A stretch of DNA of 64,000 nt from Devosia beringensis (GTDB lineage: Bacteria > Pseudomonadota > Alphaproteobacteria > Rhizobiales > Devosiaceae), in assembly GCF_014926585.1 (NCBI RefSeq), contig NZ_CP045422.1, positions 2,448,001 to 2,512,000 of the forward strand, given 5' to 3'. Positions within the stretch are counted from its first letter, which is position 1. Each line of letters opens with the position of its first letter. Positions 53,751-62,962 of this stretch are shown here, piece after piece. Under the pieces are notes generated by a model. It made no database searches. It was not told the origin of the DNA and saw only the letters and a list, made by a program, of their open reading frames with translations. The position numbers and the translations under genes were made by a program.

Positions 53751-54443
53751 TCACCCTCGGCTCACGCTTGCTCGGTTGACGACTGGTCTGACCATAGGTG
53801 CCTTTGGGAGCAGGTCCCTGATGTCGACGAAGGGGAAGACAGGTTCGAAGCGGAAGGCTTCGGCGTGGCTGCCTTCGGGCGCATTGGCCTGACTGGCGCG
53901 GAATGCCGAAAGCACGCGGGACGCGCTGACAAAGCGGTCCGGATCCTGCGAAGCGTGACACCGGATGGCCGCATCCTTGGCCTCGACATGGGCCGTGATG
54001 TCGACATAGTGCGTCGGGCTGGCGCCCACGCCGCGCAGCGTGTCGCAATGAAGCACAGGCGCCGCGAAGGACGCGGCGATGCGCACGCCTTCGCTCAGGG
54101 CCCGGTGGTCGCCGTGATAGTCATTGGCAGCGTGGGTGATGATGAGATCGGGCGAGGCGCGCTCGATCGCGCCCTTGAGCGCCTTGACGAGGGTGGCATC
54201 GGCGACCAGTTCCCCATCGGGCAGGTCCAGAAAGTGCAGATCCGCATTGAGCAGGCCTGCGGCAGCCTCTGCCTCTGCCTTGCGGGTGGCGCGGAGATGG
54301 CCCGGAGCGCCCCGCCCGCCGCGCGTGCCGTCGGTGACAATGACATAGGCGAGTTGGTCGCCCCGCGCCGCCAGGGCGGCGAGCGTGCCAAACATGAAGA
54401 TCTCGATGTCGTCGGGATGCGCACCGATGGCGAGCACGTTCAT
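53751..54443 (-). CDS. PIG-L family deacetylase
   Basis: The protein has 230 residues. The zinc motif is GAHPDDIE at the N-terminus (AHPDD), followed by VTDGTRGGRGAPGHLRATRK, LDLPDGELV and ITHAANDYHGDHRAL with the third ligand His. PIG-L/LmbE enzymes remove N-acetyl groups from GlcNAc-type sugars and related amides. The ATG at 54443 lies four bases after the GH63-like gene stop; the longer frame upstream lies inside that gene. Substrate is unknown but likely a glycoside imported by the neighbouring transporter. Confidence 0.9.
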   Translation of the reverse strand: MNVLAIGAHPDDIEIFMFGTLAALAARGDQLAYVIVTDGTRGGRGAPGHLRATRKAEAEAAAGLLNADLHFLDLPDGELVADATLVKALKGAIERASPDLIITHAANDYHGDHRALSEGVRIAASFAAPVLHCDTLRGVGASPTHYVDITAHVEAKDAAIRCHASQDPDRFVSASRVLSAFRASQANAPEGSHAEAFRFEPVFPFVDIRDLLPKAPMVRPVVNRASVSRG

Positions 54444-54447
54444 GGGG

Positions 54448-55719
54448 TCAGGCCTCGATGAATTCCAGGACCATGGCCGCCGTCCAAGTGAAGCGCCCGC
54501 CGCCACAGGGTTCGGCGGTGATCGGATCATAATATTCAGCAAAACCCGACTCGATAATGAGGTCAAGGCTTGAGCGCCTGATGTGGTCGGCCACGGCGCG
54601 CTCGCCGCTGGCGGCGAGGCCATCGGCGATCATGTAATTGGTCACCAGCCAGACCGGCCCGCGCCAGTAGCGCTTGGCCTCGAAGCGCGGGTCGTCCGGG
54701 TCCTGGCTTGGCACGATGAACTTCACCTTGTCCGACCATCGTTCGATGGTGCGCGCAATCGCGGCCGCGCGACCGGCGGGAATATCAGCCAGCGCCGGCA
54801 GCATGCCGCCCAACGAGGCGCTGTCGATCAGCTTGCCCGTGGTCCGGTCCTTGCAGAGATACAGGCCGTGGCTGTCGCTCCACAGGCCTTCGAGCGCAGC
54901 GATACCCTTCTTGGCCCGCGCCCGATTGGCGGCGCCAATCTGCCTCTCGCCCAGCGCTTCTGCCAGATCGGCGAGGTCCGCACAGGCACGAATGAGGATG
55001 GCATTGAAGCCGGGGTCGATTACCTGGAAAGGCGAAGCATCGTGCAGCTTCGCATTGTCCCAACCCAGCGATCTGAACTTTTCGACCAGCCAGAGGTAGC
55101 GGTCATATTGCGCCTTGGTCGGCCGGTGGGCGGGGTCGGCATGCTGGGTGTCGCGACGGGTATAGGGCGTGATGCCCTCGGTCGGAACACGCTCGAAGGC
55201 TTCGTCCCAATCCACTGAATTGTCGCGGCCCGCTTCCCAGGGATGAAGAATGGCGACCAGCCCTTCGGCCCGGGGATCGCGGTAGCGATAGAACCAGTCA
55301 TGCCACCTGTCGATTTTGGGCAGCAGCAGCCGGGCTTTCTCCTCGGCCAGCTTTCTGTCCTTGGCGCGCTCGAACAGGCGTTTGACCGCAAAGCCCGCCA
55401 CCGCCGGCTGGGTGAGGCCTGACGTCGGCGTCGGGCGCTTGGTGTCCCACACGCCCGGACCTGGAAAGTAGCCATCCGAATACACATGGAAGACGATATG
55501 CGGCACCATGCCGTCGGGCCATTGGTGCTCGAACAGGGTCTCGATTTCCTGCCAGGCACGGGCTTCGTCGAAATGGGCCTGACCCAGCGCGGTGAGGCAG
55601 GAATCCCAGTTCCACTGGAAAGGATAGAGCCCTTTCGTGGGTACGGTATAGGTGCCTTGGTCGTTCTCCTTGAGAACGTCGATGGCCAAGGTGCGCAATG
55701 CGGCAGTATCGGTCTTCAT
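54448..55719 (-). CDS. GH63-like glycoside hydrolase (MGH1 type)
   Basis: The protein has 423 residues forming an (alpha/alpha)6 barrel. Recognisable segments are GLYPFQWNWDSCLTALGQAH, HEQWPDGMVPH-like text (FEHQWPDGMVPHIVFH), LHPWEAGRDNSVDWDEAF with the catalytic Asp of the family, and RGPVWLVTNYMIADGL. Bacterial relatives act on alpha-glucosides, mannosylglycerate or glucosylglycerate. No signal peptide is present, so it should act in the cytoplasm on sugar imported by the ABC system upstream. Confidence 0.82.
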   Translation of the reverse strand: MKTDTAALRTLAIDVLKENDQGTYTVPTKGLYPFQWNWDSCLTALGQAHFDEARAWQEIETLFEHQWPDGMVPHIVFHVYSDGYFPGPGVWDTKRPTPTSGLTQPAVAGFAVKRLFERAKDRKLAEEKARLLLPKIDRWHDWFYRYRDPRAEGLVAILHPWEAGRDNSVDWDEAFERVPTEGITPYTRRDTQHADPAHRPTKAQYDRYLWLVEKFRSLGWDNAKLHDASPFQVIDPGFNAILIRACADLADLAEALGERQIGAANRARAKKGIAALEGLWSDSHGLYLCKDRTTGKLIDSASLGGMLPALADIPAGRAAAIARTIERWSDKVKFIVPSQDPDDPRFEAKRYWRGPVWLVTNYMIADGLAASGERAVADHIRRSSLDLIIESGFAEYYDPITAEPCGGGRFTWTAAMVLEFIEA

Positions 55720-55748
55720 GAACCAGCTTTCGGCAATTGGGTTGAGTG

Positions 55749-56786
55749 TCAGACGGCCAGCGCTGTTTCGGGGTCGAACCAGCGGACGCGATCGGGCTTG
55801 GGTGCTAGGCGCAACTGATCGCCTGGAGCCACCTTGAGGTCGCTGTCGAGCACCGCGCGGAAAAGTTTTCCTGCCACCTCGGTCGTGACTAGCGTATGCG
55901 CGCCCAAGGGCTCGACAACGCGCACAGTTGCGGCAAAGCCGTCCGATGCGATCTCGACGTCCTCGGGGCGGATGGCAAATTCGAGACTATCGCCGACCGC
56001 CGGGCCCGCCAGCGTGACCCCCGCCACTTCAAACTGGCCGTTGGCGCCACGGGTGGCCGGCAGGAAGTTCATCGGCGGATTGCCGATGAAGCTGCCCACA
56101 AAGCGCGCCGCCGGGTTGCGGTAAACCTCAACCGGGCTGGCGGCCTGCACGATCTTGCCGCCATTCATCACCGAGATGCGATCGGCCAGCGACATGGCTT
56201 CAACCTGATCATGGGTGACATAGATGGTGGTGGTCTTGCTGTCGGCGAGCACGCCTTTGAGTTCGGCGCGCATCTCGAGACGCAGCAGCGCATCGAGATT
56301 GGACAGCGGCTCGTCCATCAGGATCACATCCGGCTCCATGGCGAGCGCCCGAGCCACGGCAACACGCTGGCGCTGCCCGCCCGACAACTGGCCCGAATAG
56401 CGCTTGAGGAGCTGCTCGATATGCATGAGTTCGGCGGTGCGATTGACCCGCCGATCGATTTCCGCCTGGGGCAGCTTTTTCATCCGCAGGCCAAAGGCGA
56501 TGTTCTCGAAGACCGTCAGATGCGGGAACACGGCATAGTTTTGGAACACCATGGCGATACCGCGCTCGCGCGGCGGCAGGTGGTCGACGCGACGCCCGCC
56601 GATCCACACCTCGCCATGGCTCGGGGTTTCGAGCCCGGCAATGATGCGCAAAAGCGTGGTCTTGCCGCAGCCCGAGGCGCCGAGCAGGACCATGAACTCC
56701 TGGTCGGCAATGGTGAGGTCGATGGAATGCAGGGCGGTAAAGGCCCCGAAGCGCTTGGCGGCGTTCTTGATGACAATTTCAGCCAT
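55749..56786 (-). CDS. ABC sugar transporter ATP-binding protein (UgpC/MalK type)
   Basis: The protein has 345 residues. Walker A is GASGCGKTT, the signature [15 protein letters not shown], Walker [14 protein letters not shown] and the switch His is in [12 protein letters not shown]-terminal OB/TOBE regulatory domain ([10 protein letters not shown]) is present, as in carbohydrate importers of the CUT1 group. The ATG at 56786 has GGAGAGA upstream. It follows two permease genes. Confidence 0.95.
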   Translation of the reverse strand: MAEIVIKNAAKRFGAFTALHSIDLTIADQEFMVLLGASGCGKTTLLRIIAGLETPSHGEVWIGGRRVDHLPPRERGIAMVFQNYAVFPHLTVFENIAFGLRMKKLPQAEIDRRVNRTAELMHIEQLLKRYSGQLSGGQRQRVAVARALAMEPDVILMDEPLSNLDALLRLEMRAELKGVLADSKTTTIYVTHDQVEAMSLADRISVMNGGKIVQAASPVEVYRNPAARFVGSFIGNPPMNFLPATRGANGQFEVAGVTLAGPAVGDSLEFAIRPEDVEIASDGFAATVRVVEPLGAHTLVTTEVAGKLFRAVLDSDLKVAPGDQLRLAPKPDRVRWFDPETALAV

Positions 56787-56797
56787 GGATCTCTCCT

Positions 56798-57646
56798 TTA
56801 CCTGTTGGCGATGCCCCACATCGCAAACAGGTATTTGCGAACGGCGAAGATGAAGATGAGTGCGGGCACGACGAGCGCGGCGCCACCGGCGAACTTAAGA
56901 TGAAGCGGCGACACGTTCAGGTTTTGGATCAGGAATGCGGGCAGCGTCCGGTTCTCGATGGTCAGCACCGCCGCGGCAAAGACCTCGTTCCAGGAAATGG
57001 TGAAGGCAAAGACTGCCGACGCAGCGATCCCGGGCAGGACGAGCGGCAGAACAACCTTCTGAAACGCCTGCCAGCGATTGCAGCCAAGCGTCCAGGCGGC
57101 CTCCTCGAGTTCCAGCGGGATGCCCGAAAAGAGCGAGAAGGTGATCAAGACGGCAAAGGGAATGGCCAGCACGGTATGGACGAGCGCCAGCCCGATCGCT
57201 GTATCGTCCAGCCCGGTCCGGATGAACATGACCGCCAGTGGCAAGGCCAGAAGCGGCAACGGGAAGGCCCGGGTCATCACCACCAGCATGCGGAACACTT
57301 CCTTGCCGGGGAATTCAAAGCGCGAGAGGGCATAGCCAGCCGGCGCACCAATGCCGATGGAAAGCACCATGGTGAGCACGGCGACGAGCACGGAGTTCCA
57401 GAGCGCGCGTCCGACACCCGAAAATCCGGCGAAGAACTGCAGCGAGGAGAAGTCAAAGCCCGGCAGACCAGTCTTGGGGAAGCCACTGACCTGGCTGGGC
57501 GAGGAGAGCGCGTTGACCATCAGCAGATAGATGGGCACCAGCACCCAGGCGCAAATCAGGAGCACGCAGGCCCAGAACAGGAACTTGCCCGCCCGGCGCG
57601 CCGACTGCACAGTGGAAGGGACGTCGTTGGTCTTGGCGGCACTCAT
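56798..57646 (-). CDS. ABC sugar transporter permease (MalG type)
   Basis: The protein has 282 residues and six membrane segments. The EAA loop that contacts the ATPase reads LELEEAAWTLGCNRWQAFQ. The N-terminus is cytoplasmic with the first helix at about residues 22-44. It overlaps the upstream permease stop by four bases (ATGA), so the two permeases are made together. Confidence 0.93.
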   Translation of the reverse strand: MSAAKTNDVPSTVQSARRAGKFLFWACVLLICAWVLVPIYLLMVNALSSPSQVSGFPKTGLPGFDFSSLQFFAGFSGVGRALWNSVLVAVLTMVLSIGIGAPAGYALSRFEFPGKEVFRMLVVMTRAFPLPLLALPLAVMFIRTGLDDTAIGLALVHTVLAIPFAVLITFSLFSGIPLELEEAAWTLGCNRWQAFQKVVLPLVLPGIAASAVFAFTISWNEVFAAAVLTIENRTLPAFLIQNLNVSPLHLKFAGGAALVVPALIFIFAVRKYLFAMWGIANR

Positions 57647-58488
57647 ATCGTGGCCCCCTTGGGAACGCGCAGCACGCGCAGGTAAAACAGCGTGGCGATA
57701 ATCGAAATGCCCAGAATGACCAGCGCATAGGCCGAGGCCACGTTGCGATCCTGCAGCGCGAACTGCCAGTTATAGGTCTCGCCCATGAGGACGGGCAGCG
57801 TCGTGCCGCCCAAGGCTGTGACCACGGCGAACACCTCGAAGGCTGCCAGCGTGCGCAGGATCAGGGCCGATTGTAGGCTTGGGCGCAGCATGGGCAGGGT
57901 GATCTTGATAAAGCGCTGCCAGGGGCTGGCGCCGAACACTTCCCCAGCTTCATAATATTCCTTGGGGATCAGGCCCATACCGGACACCAGGATCACCATC
58001 ATGATGGCGGTGGCGCGCCAGATTTCGGCGAGAACAACGGCCAGAAAGATCACCCAGATGTTCTGGTAGCCCAAAAAGAGGATGGGCTGATCCACCACGC
58101 CAAGGCCGTTCAGCAAGGAATTGAGGAAGCCCGACTGCTCGAAGATGGCCAGCCAGACAATGCCTGCTGCCAGGTCCGACAGACCGAGCGGTATGGAGAA
58201 GATGTAAAGGATCGCGTTGCGGCCCCGTTGCAGCTTGGTGACGATCGACGCCATCGACAGCGCCATGGCAAGCTGGATAGGCACGACGACGGCGGCGAGC
58301 AGTAATGTCCACCCGAGCGCGGAGCCGAATTTCCAGTGTGTCGCCATGGTCGTGAGGGGCTGCAGCGAAAAGCCGCCGTCACGGGTAAAGGCCAGCACCG
58401 CGATCTCGACAAAGGGATAGACGAAAAAGACCAGCAGGAAGACCGTTGCCGGCAGTAACAGCAGATAGGGCAGCACTTTGGCTTGCAT
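57643..58488 (-). CDS. ABC sugar transporter permease (MalF/UgpA type)
   Basis: The protein has 281 residues and six membrane segments. The EAA loop reads YYEAGEVFGASPWQRFIKIT. The ATG at 58488 is preferred over a longer frame to 58515 because the longer form would begin inside the hairpin region. It lies 73 bases after the binding-protein gene. Confidence 0.92.
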   Translation of the reverse strand: MQAKVLPYLLLLPATVFLLVFFVYPFVEIAVLAFTRDGGFSLQPLTTMATHWKFGSALGWTLLLAAVVVPIQLAMALSMASIVTKLQRGRNAILYIFSIPLGLSDLAAGIVWLAIFEQSGFLNSLLNGLGVVDQPILFLGYQNIWVIFLAVVLAEIWRATAIMMVILVSGMGLIPKEYYEAGEVFGASPWQRFIKITLPMLRPSLQSALILRTLAAFEVFAVVTALGGTTLPVLMGETYNWQFALQDRNVASAYALVILGISIIATLFYLRVLRVPKGATI

Positions 58489-58510
58489 GATCTTGTTCCG
58501 GGATCTGGTC

Positions 58511-58540
58511 ACCACCCGGCCCCTTGCGGCGTCGGGTGGT
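58511..58540 (-). promoter_or_regulatory. Intercistronic stem-loop between binding-protein and permease genes
   Basis: ACCACCCG/CGGGTGGT forms an 8-bp stem with a GC-rich loop just after the binding-protein stop. Such hairpins in ABC operons limit read-through and protect the upstream message, so that more binding protein than permease is made. Confidence 0.6.
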
Positions 58541-58561
58541 CATCGCAGGGGGGAGGAGGCT

Positions 58562-59830
58562 TTAGTTGACCGGGCAGGCGCCTTCGGAGGCGGCGTCCGG
58601 GAGCCAGCACGGGGCGTTGGCCTGGGTCATGAGGCCACGCAGGGTCTCTGCCTGCTGGTTCAGCACGTCTTCGACCGGCTGGTTGCCGAGCACGATGCGC
58701 TCGAACGTGTCGGTATAGACCTGGTTGAACTGACCGCCGAGGTCACCAAGACCGACCGGCAGGAGCGCTGGCAGGGCATCGTCCGCGGTCGTCATCGCGT
58801 TGATGGCGGGGCCGAGAGCCTTGGCTGATTCAGGCAGTTCAGCCGGCAACCCGGCGTCGGTCACCGGGTAGAAGTTGGTGGCCAGAAGCGTTGCGACCTG
58901 CGTTTCGGGCTGCATCATATAGGCAATGAGGGCCTTGGATGCGTCCATGTCCGGCGCACTTGCCGGGATGGCAATACCCGCAAGAACAGGCATGAAGCCG
59001 CGGCCAGCCGGGCCCGAGGGCGCAGGGAAGGCCACGAAGTCATCGGGACGCTGGTTGAAGGCATCGGCAAGGCGGGCAATATGGTCGAAGGCGACCCAGA
59101 CGTCACCGGCCAGGAGAGGCTCTTGCATGAAGGCGTAATTGGTCGACGCCGGGTTGGTGTACTGCCACAGTTCCTTGAATTTGTTCCAGCCTTCGGCAGC
59201 TTCGGCGGAACGGAACTTGGTGACCGTCGATCCGGCATAGGAGGGCAGCAGGAAGCCCTGGAAGAAGCGATGTTTGAGCCCCTGCGGGCCAGCTGGGAAG
59301 CCGAACTTGGGCGAGCCCGTTTCTTCCGCAAGCGCCTTGGCCCAGGCGATCAAATCGTCATAAGTGAGAGCGTTGATGTCGGCGCCTTCAGGCAAATATT
59401 CGAGCGCCTGCCTGCTGGCGGCCATGACATAGTTGGCCTGCATCCACGGCAGGTATTTTTGTTCGTCTCCGCCGAGCTTGCCCAGTTCCATGAAGGCGTC
59501 GCTGACGGTGATGCCGGATAGGTCAATGTCGGAGAGGTCGACCAGGCTGTCGCCATAGGTCGAGAGGTCGCCGTGCAGCGCCCCTACGACACCGATCTGG
59601 CCTGAGCCGGCCTGGATTTCCGCGGCGAGGCGCGTGAGGAACGGCCCGGTTTCCGAAGCCTGATAGTCGACGCCGGGCTCGAAGCCGGCAAGCACCTGCT
59701 CACGCATCTTCTGCGTTTCTTCCACCGGAGCGGCCTGGGTTGACCAGAACAGGGTCTGTGCCATGGCGACCCCCGATGTTAAGGCCAGAGCCATCGTGGC
59801 TCCGGCCAAGGCGGCGATCGGCTTTTTCAT
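58562..59830 (-). CDS. ABC sugar transporter extracellular solute-binding protein
   Basis: The protein has 422 residues with a signal peptide (MKKPIAALAGATMALALTSG, cleavage near AMAQ). The fold is family 1 solute-binding: FSTYGDSLVDLSDI-type text (LSTYGDSLVDLSDID), YDDLIAWAKALAEETG and ALIAYMMQPETQVATL. It delivers a sugar or polyol to the permeases. The ATG overlaps the regulator stop by four bases. The C-terminal Cys pair (CWLPDAASEGAC) could form a disulfide. Confidence 0.93.
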   Translation of the reverse strand: MKKPIAALAGATMALALTSGVAMAQTLFWSTQAAPVEETQKMREQVLAGFEPGVDYQASETGPFLTRLAAEIQAGSGQIGVVGALHGDLSTYGDSLVDLSDIDLSGITVSDAFMELGKLGGDEQKYLPWMQANYVMAASRQALEYLPEGADINALTYDDLIAWAKALAEETGSPKFGFPAGPQGLKHRFFQGFLLPSYAGSTVTKFRSAEAAEGWNKFKELWQYTNPASTNYAFMQEPLLAGDVWVAFDHIARLADAFNQRPDDFVAFPAPSGPAGRGFMPVLAGIAIPASAPDMDASKALIAYMMQPETQVATLLATNFYPVTDAGLPAELPESAKALGPAINAMTTADDALPALLPVGLGDLGGQFNQVYTDTFERIVLGNQPVEDVLNQQAETLRGLMTQANAPCWLPDAASEGACPVN

Positions 59831-60888
59831 TGTCTTTCTCCCTTTTGATTTGTTGCAGTTGGCACAGGTCCGTGGCTGGCGCGGCTGACCAGTGCGGGTC
59901 GGATGAGCCGCGTGAGTGGCTCCGTGTTGCGACCTGCGATGATCTCGATCAGCATCTCGCCGATCTCGCGCCCGGCCGCGCGGGTCGAGGTTTCAAACGT
60001 TGTGAGGCCGGGCGGCGCGAAGGTGGCGGCTCCGATATTGTCGAAGCCGACGACGGAAAGGTCCCGTGGCACTGAAATGCCGGCGCGGTTGGCCTCTTCC
60101 AGCACGGAAAGCGCCAGCTCGTCGAAAAGCCCGAGTATGGCCGTCGGCCGGTTGGGTGAATTGACCAGCTTTCGGATGCTGGCGACGGTGGCCGTCCGGT
60201 CAAAACGTGGGGCCGAAACGATTTCGAGCCGGACCGAGCTGTCGCCTCGCAGCGCAATGGCAGTTTTGATACCACTTTCGCGCAGATGTCGGAACATCAT
60301 GGGTTCAGCGATGCTGACAAGTCCGAAATGGCGGTGTCCGAGATCATAGAGCAGGTCGAACGCCTCCCCGAAGGCGGCCTCGCCATCGGCGTCGAGCCAG
60401 TTGACCGGCTTGCTCTGATCGAGGATGCGACCATGCGTGACAAACGGGACCTTCCGGTCGAGCAGGAAGTCCACCCGCTCGTCCACTTCTGCAATGCGCA
60501 AGAGCACGACGCCATCGGCGCGGCCGGATTCGACCACATGGCGCAGAACCGAGAGCTCGGACTGGCCTGCAGGCGCTGTCGCCAGCAACAGGTCCACGCC
60601 GTGCGCGACGAGGCCCTCGCCAAGGCCAGTCACGAACTCACCGATATAGGAATCGACGAAATTGGGGCCGCGGACCGGAAGCACCAGCCCGGCAAAGCCG
60701 CTACGCCCGGACGCCAGCTGGCGGGCGGCGACATTAGGCACGTATCCGTGTTCACGCGCCGCAGCGGCCACGCGCTGGCGCGTCTTGAGGGCAATCTTGG
60801 GATGATCGGCCAGGGCACGCGAGACGGTCGTGATCGACACGTCCAGGTGCTCGGCCAACTCCTTCAATGTCTTGCCGCGGTTTGACAT
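59827..60888 (-). CDS. LacI-family regulator of the ABC sugar operon
   Basis: The protein has 353 residues. The helix-turn-helix is TLKELAEHLDVSITTVSRAL with hinge VPNVAARQLASGRSG; the sugar-binding domain follows (FAGLVLPVRGPNFVDSYIGE). It is the first gene of the operon. Two CAAGCG operators lie just upstream, so it should repress itself and the transporter until its sugar is present. The operator resembles those of alpha-glucoside regulators, as remembered. Confidence 0.93.
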   Translation of the reverse strand: MSNRGKTLKELAEHLDVSITTVSRALADHPKIALKTRQRVAAAAREHGYVPNVAARQLASGRSGFAGLVLPVRGPNFVDSYIGEFVTGLGEGLVAHGVDLLLATAPAGQSELSVLRHVVESGRADGVVLLRIAEVDERVDFLLDRKVPFVTHGRILDQSKPVNWLDADGEAAFGEAFDLLYDLGHRHFGLVSIAEPMMFRHLRESGIKTAIALRGDSSVRLEIVSAPRFDRTATVASIRKLVNSPNRPTAILGLFDELALSVLEEANRAGISVPRDLSVVGFDNIGAATFAPPGLTTFETSTRAAGREIGEMLIEIIAGRNTEPLTRLIRPALVSRASHGPVPTATNQKGERQ

Positions 60889-60907
60889 ATTGCGCTCAAT
60901 TCAGAGG

Positions 60908-60943
60908 TACAAGCGCTTGCAACCAAATTACAAGCGTTTGCAA
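60908..60943. promoter_or_regulatory. Tandem LacI-type operators upstream of the sugar operon
   Basis: Site 1 is CAAGCGCTTG (60910-60919, perfect palindrome, TACAAGCGCTTGCAA in context). Site 2 is CAAGCGTTTG (60931-60940). The centres are 21 bases apart, two helical turns, so two dimers would sit on the same face of the DNA. They lie 22-52 bases before the regulator start. Confidence 0.8.
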
Positions 60944-61205
60944 TTCTGATTGCGAACCGTAACCGTTGTCAACCAAAAACGCATGGCTGCTGTGAATCCT
61001 GGGTTGAGTGCTCGTTTGCGCGGTATGGCCCGGGGCGCCGGCTCAACGAGATTAGGGCCTTTTTGCCTAGTGAGTGGAGCAGCATTCAGGGCGAACCATC
61101 ACAACCTCGCATTCCGCTACCGGCCCCGCAAAAGCACGGCCGTAACGCGCCCCATTCCGGCCGTTCAAGCAGGCACTTCGATTTCCCGAAAGCGGTCGGT
61201 GGCCC
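60944..61205. other. Intergenic region with diverged repeat, no recognised gene
   Basis: No gene is supported between the operators and the IS256-type element. Near 61145-61200 the text shares AACGCGCCCCATT and a loosely similar continuation with the 93-bp repeat copies A and B. Confidence 0.5.
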
Positions 61206-61215
61206 TCAGCTAATC

Positions 61216-62584
61216 GGTCGTGTCCCCGGACGTGGTGTAGCTGAGTAGCGCGGTAGTCATCGGCGCTTTCCGGTAGGGTCTGGTTGCTTACACCAACCTG
61301 ATACCGAAAGGACGACCGATGACCGACGATATGATGAACCTGCGCGCGCTGGTGGAGAAGACCCCCGATGCCGATATTCTGCGCGAGATGATCGGCTTTG
61401 CCGCCGAGCGGCTGATGGAGCTGGAGGTGGGTGCAGCCACCGGCGCTGGCTATGGCGAGAAGAGCGCTGAGCGCCTGGCGCAGCGCAATGGCTACCGGGA
61501 GCGGGACTGGGAGACGCGGGCCGGCACGGTCGAACTGCGCATTCCCAAGCTCAGGAAGGGCAGTTACTTCCCCGGCTTCCTTGAACCGCGGCGTCTGGCC
61601 GAGAAGGCGCTGACGGCGGTGATCCAGGAGGCCTATGTCCAGGGCATCTCCACCCGGTCCGTGGACGACTTGGTCAAGGCCATGGGCATGAGCGGTATCT
61701 CCAAGAGCCAGGTGAGCCGATTGTGCGAGGACATCGACGGCAAGGTGAAGGCCTTCCTCGACCGCCCCATCGAAGGCGACTGGCCGTATCTGTGGATCGA
61801 TGCCACCTACCTCAAGGTGCGCCGGGGCGGCCGCATCGTCTCGGTGGCCGCCATCATCGCCGTGGGCGTCAACAGTGACGGCCGGCGCGAGGTTCTGGGC
61901 ATGCAGATCGGCACGTCCGAAGCCGAGCCGATCTGGACCGAGTTCCTGCGCAAGCTAACCCGTCGCGGCCTGCGCGGGGTCAAGCTGGTGGTCTCGGACG
62001 CCCATGAGGGCATTAAGGCGGCCGTCAGCAAGGTGCTGTGCGCCACCAGGCAGCGCTGCCGCGTCCACTTCATGCGCAATGTGCTGGCCCATGCCGGCAA
62101 GAGCGGGCGGCGCGTCGCCAGTGCCTTCATCGCCACCGCCTTCGCTCAGGAAACGCCAGAGGCAGCCAGTAGCCAATGGCGGGCCGTCGCTGACCAGATC
62201 CGCCCCAAAGTGCCCAAGCTCGCCGCGATCATGGACGAGGCCGAGACCGATGTGCTGGCTTATATGACCTTCCCCAGGGAGCATCGCGTCCAGCTCCACA
62301 GCACCAACCCGATCGAACGGGTCAATGGCGAGATCAAGCGCCGCACCGAGGTCGTGGGCATCTTCCCCAACGACGACGCCATCATCCGCCTGGTCGGCGC
62401 CATCCTGCTCGAGCAAAACGATGAGTGGGCCGTCCAGAGGTCTCGCTACATGACGCTGGAATCCGTCGCCCCATTGAGCGATGATCCTCTCGTCAGCCTG
62501 CCAGCCGTGGCCCGCTGATCAGCCCGGCCCATGCCGGAAAAGCCTCGAGGCCAAGCCTCAGCTACACCACGCTACGGGACACGA
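61216..62584 (+). mobile_element. IS256-family insertion sequence with target duplication
   Basis: The terminal inverted repeats read CGTGTCCC...CGTGGTGTAGCTGAG and are nearly identical over about 28 bases at both ends. The flanks carry the direct repeat TCAGCTAATC (61206-61215 and 62585-62594), so eight to ten bases were duplicated. One intact transposase gene fills the interior. The insertion is probably recent. Confidence 0.92.
61319..62518 (+). CDS. IS256-family (mutator-type) transposase
   Basis: The protein has 399 residues. The DDE residues are seen in [20 protein letters not shown] and [20 protein letters not shown], with the C/D(2)H-like [13 protein letters not shown]. The N-terminal part has [20 protein letters not shown], as usual. 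The frame is complete from the ATG after GGACGACCG to the stop 66 bases before the right end. Confidence 0.96.
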   Translation: MTDDMMNLRALVEKTPDADILREMIGFAAERLMELEVGAATGAGYGEKSAERLAQRNGYRERDWETRAGTVELRIPKLRKGSYFPGFLEPRRLAEKALTAVIQEAYVQGISTRSVDDLVKAMGMSGISKSQVSRLCEDIDGKVKAFLDRPIEGDWPYLWIDATYLKVRRGGRIVSVAAIIAVGVNSDGRREVLGMQIGTSEAEPIWTEFLRKLTRRGLRGVKLVVSDAHEGIKAAVSKVLCATRQRCRVHFMRNVLAHAGKSGRRVASAFIATAFAQETPEAASSQWRAVADQIRPKVPKLAAIMDEAETDVLAYMTFPREHRVQLHSTNPIERVNGEIKRRTEVVGIFPNDDAIIRLVGAILLEQNDEWAVQRSRYMTLESVAPLSDDPLVSLPAVAR

Positions 62585-62594
62585 TCAGCTAATC

Positions 62595-62962
62595 CCTCCA
62601 CGAACTTTTGGAGAGCTCCCCCAAGGCGTCCAATACTGTCTGGGGGCACTTCCATTCGGTCGAGTTATGGATGAGGCGACTGGTATCTCTCGACGGCGGA
62701 AGGCAGGACTGGCGGTAACTAGGCGACCTAGCGCGCGAGAACCTGTCAGTCTTCTTTCCACCGCCCCATCAGCAATCGGATAGACGACACGATGCTTCGA
62801 AGGGGCAGTCTGCAGACTGGAAAATGTAGCCATAGAATTGGGACATCAATTGGGTGACTACTGAATTAACCAAACTGGAATGTCCGCAATCGGATCGATG
62901 TGGCAAGCCAAACTGGAGGAAATTGAACGATGGAAATTTGAACCATCGGCAGGAGGACCAAA
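62595..62962. other. Intergenic region before the Bug-type gene, no recognised gene
   Basis: A minus-strand frame at 62585-62833 shows no family feature and is not accepted. The end of the region has AGGAGG six bases before the next ATG. Confidence 0.6.

Noticed and set aside
62585-62833. Minus-strand 82-residue frame before the Bug-type gene
   Set aside because: It begins at the IS target duplication, has no recognised family text and no clear ribosome site.
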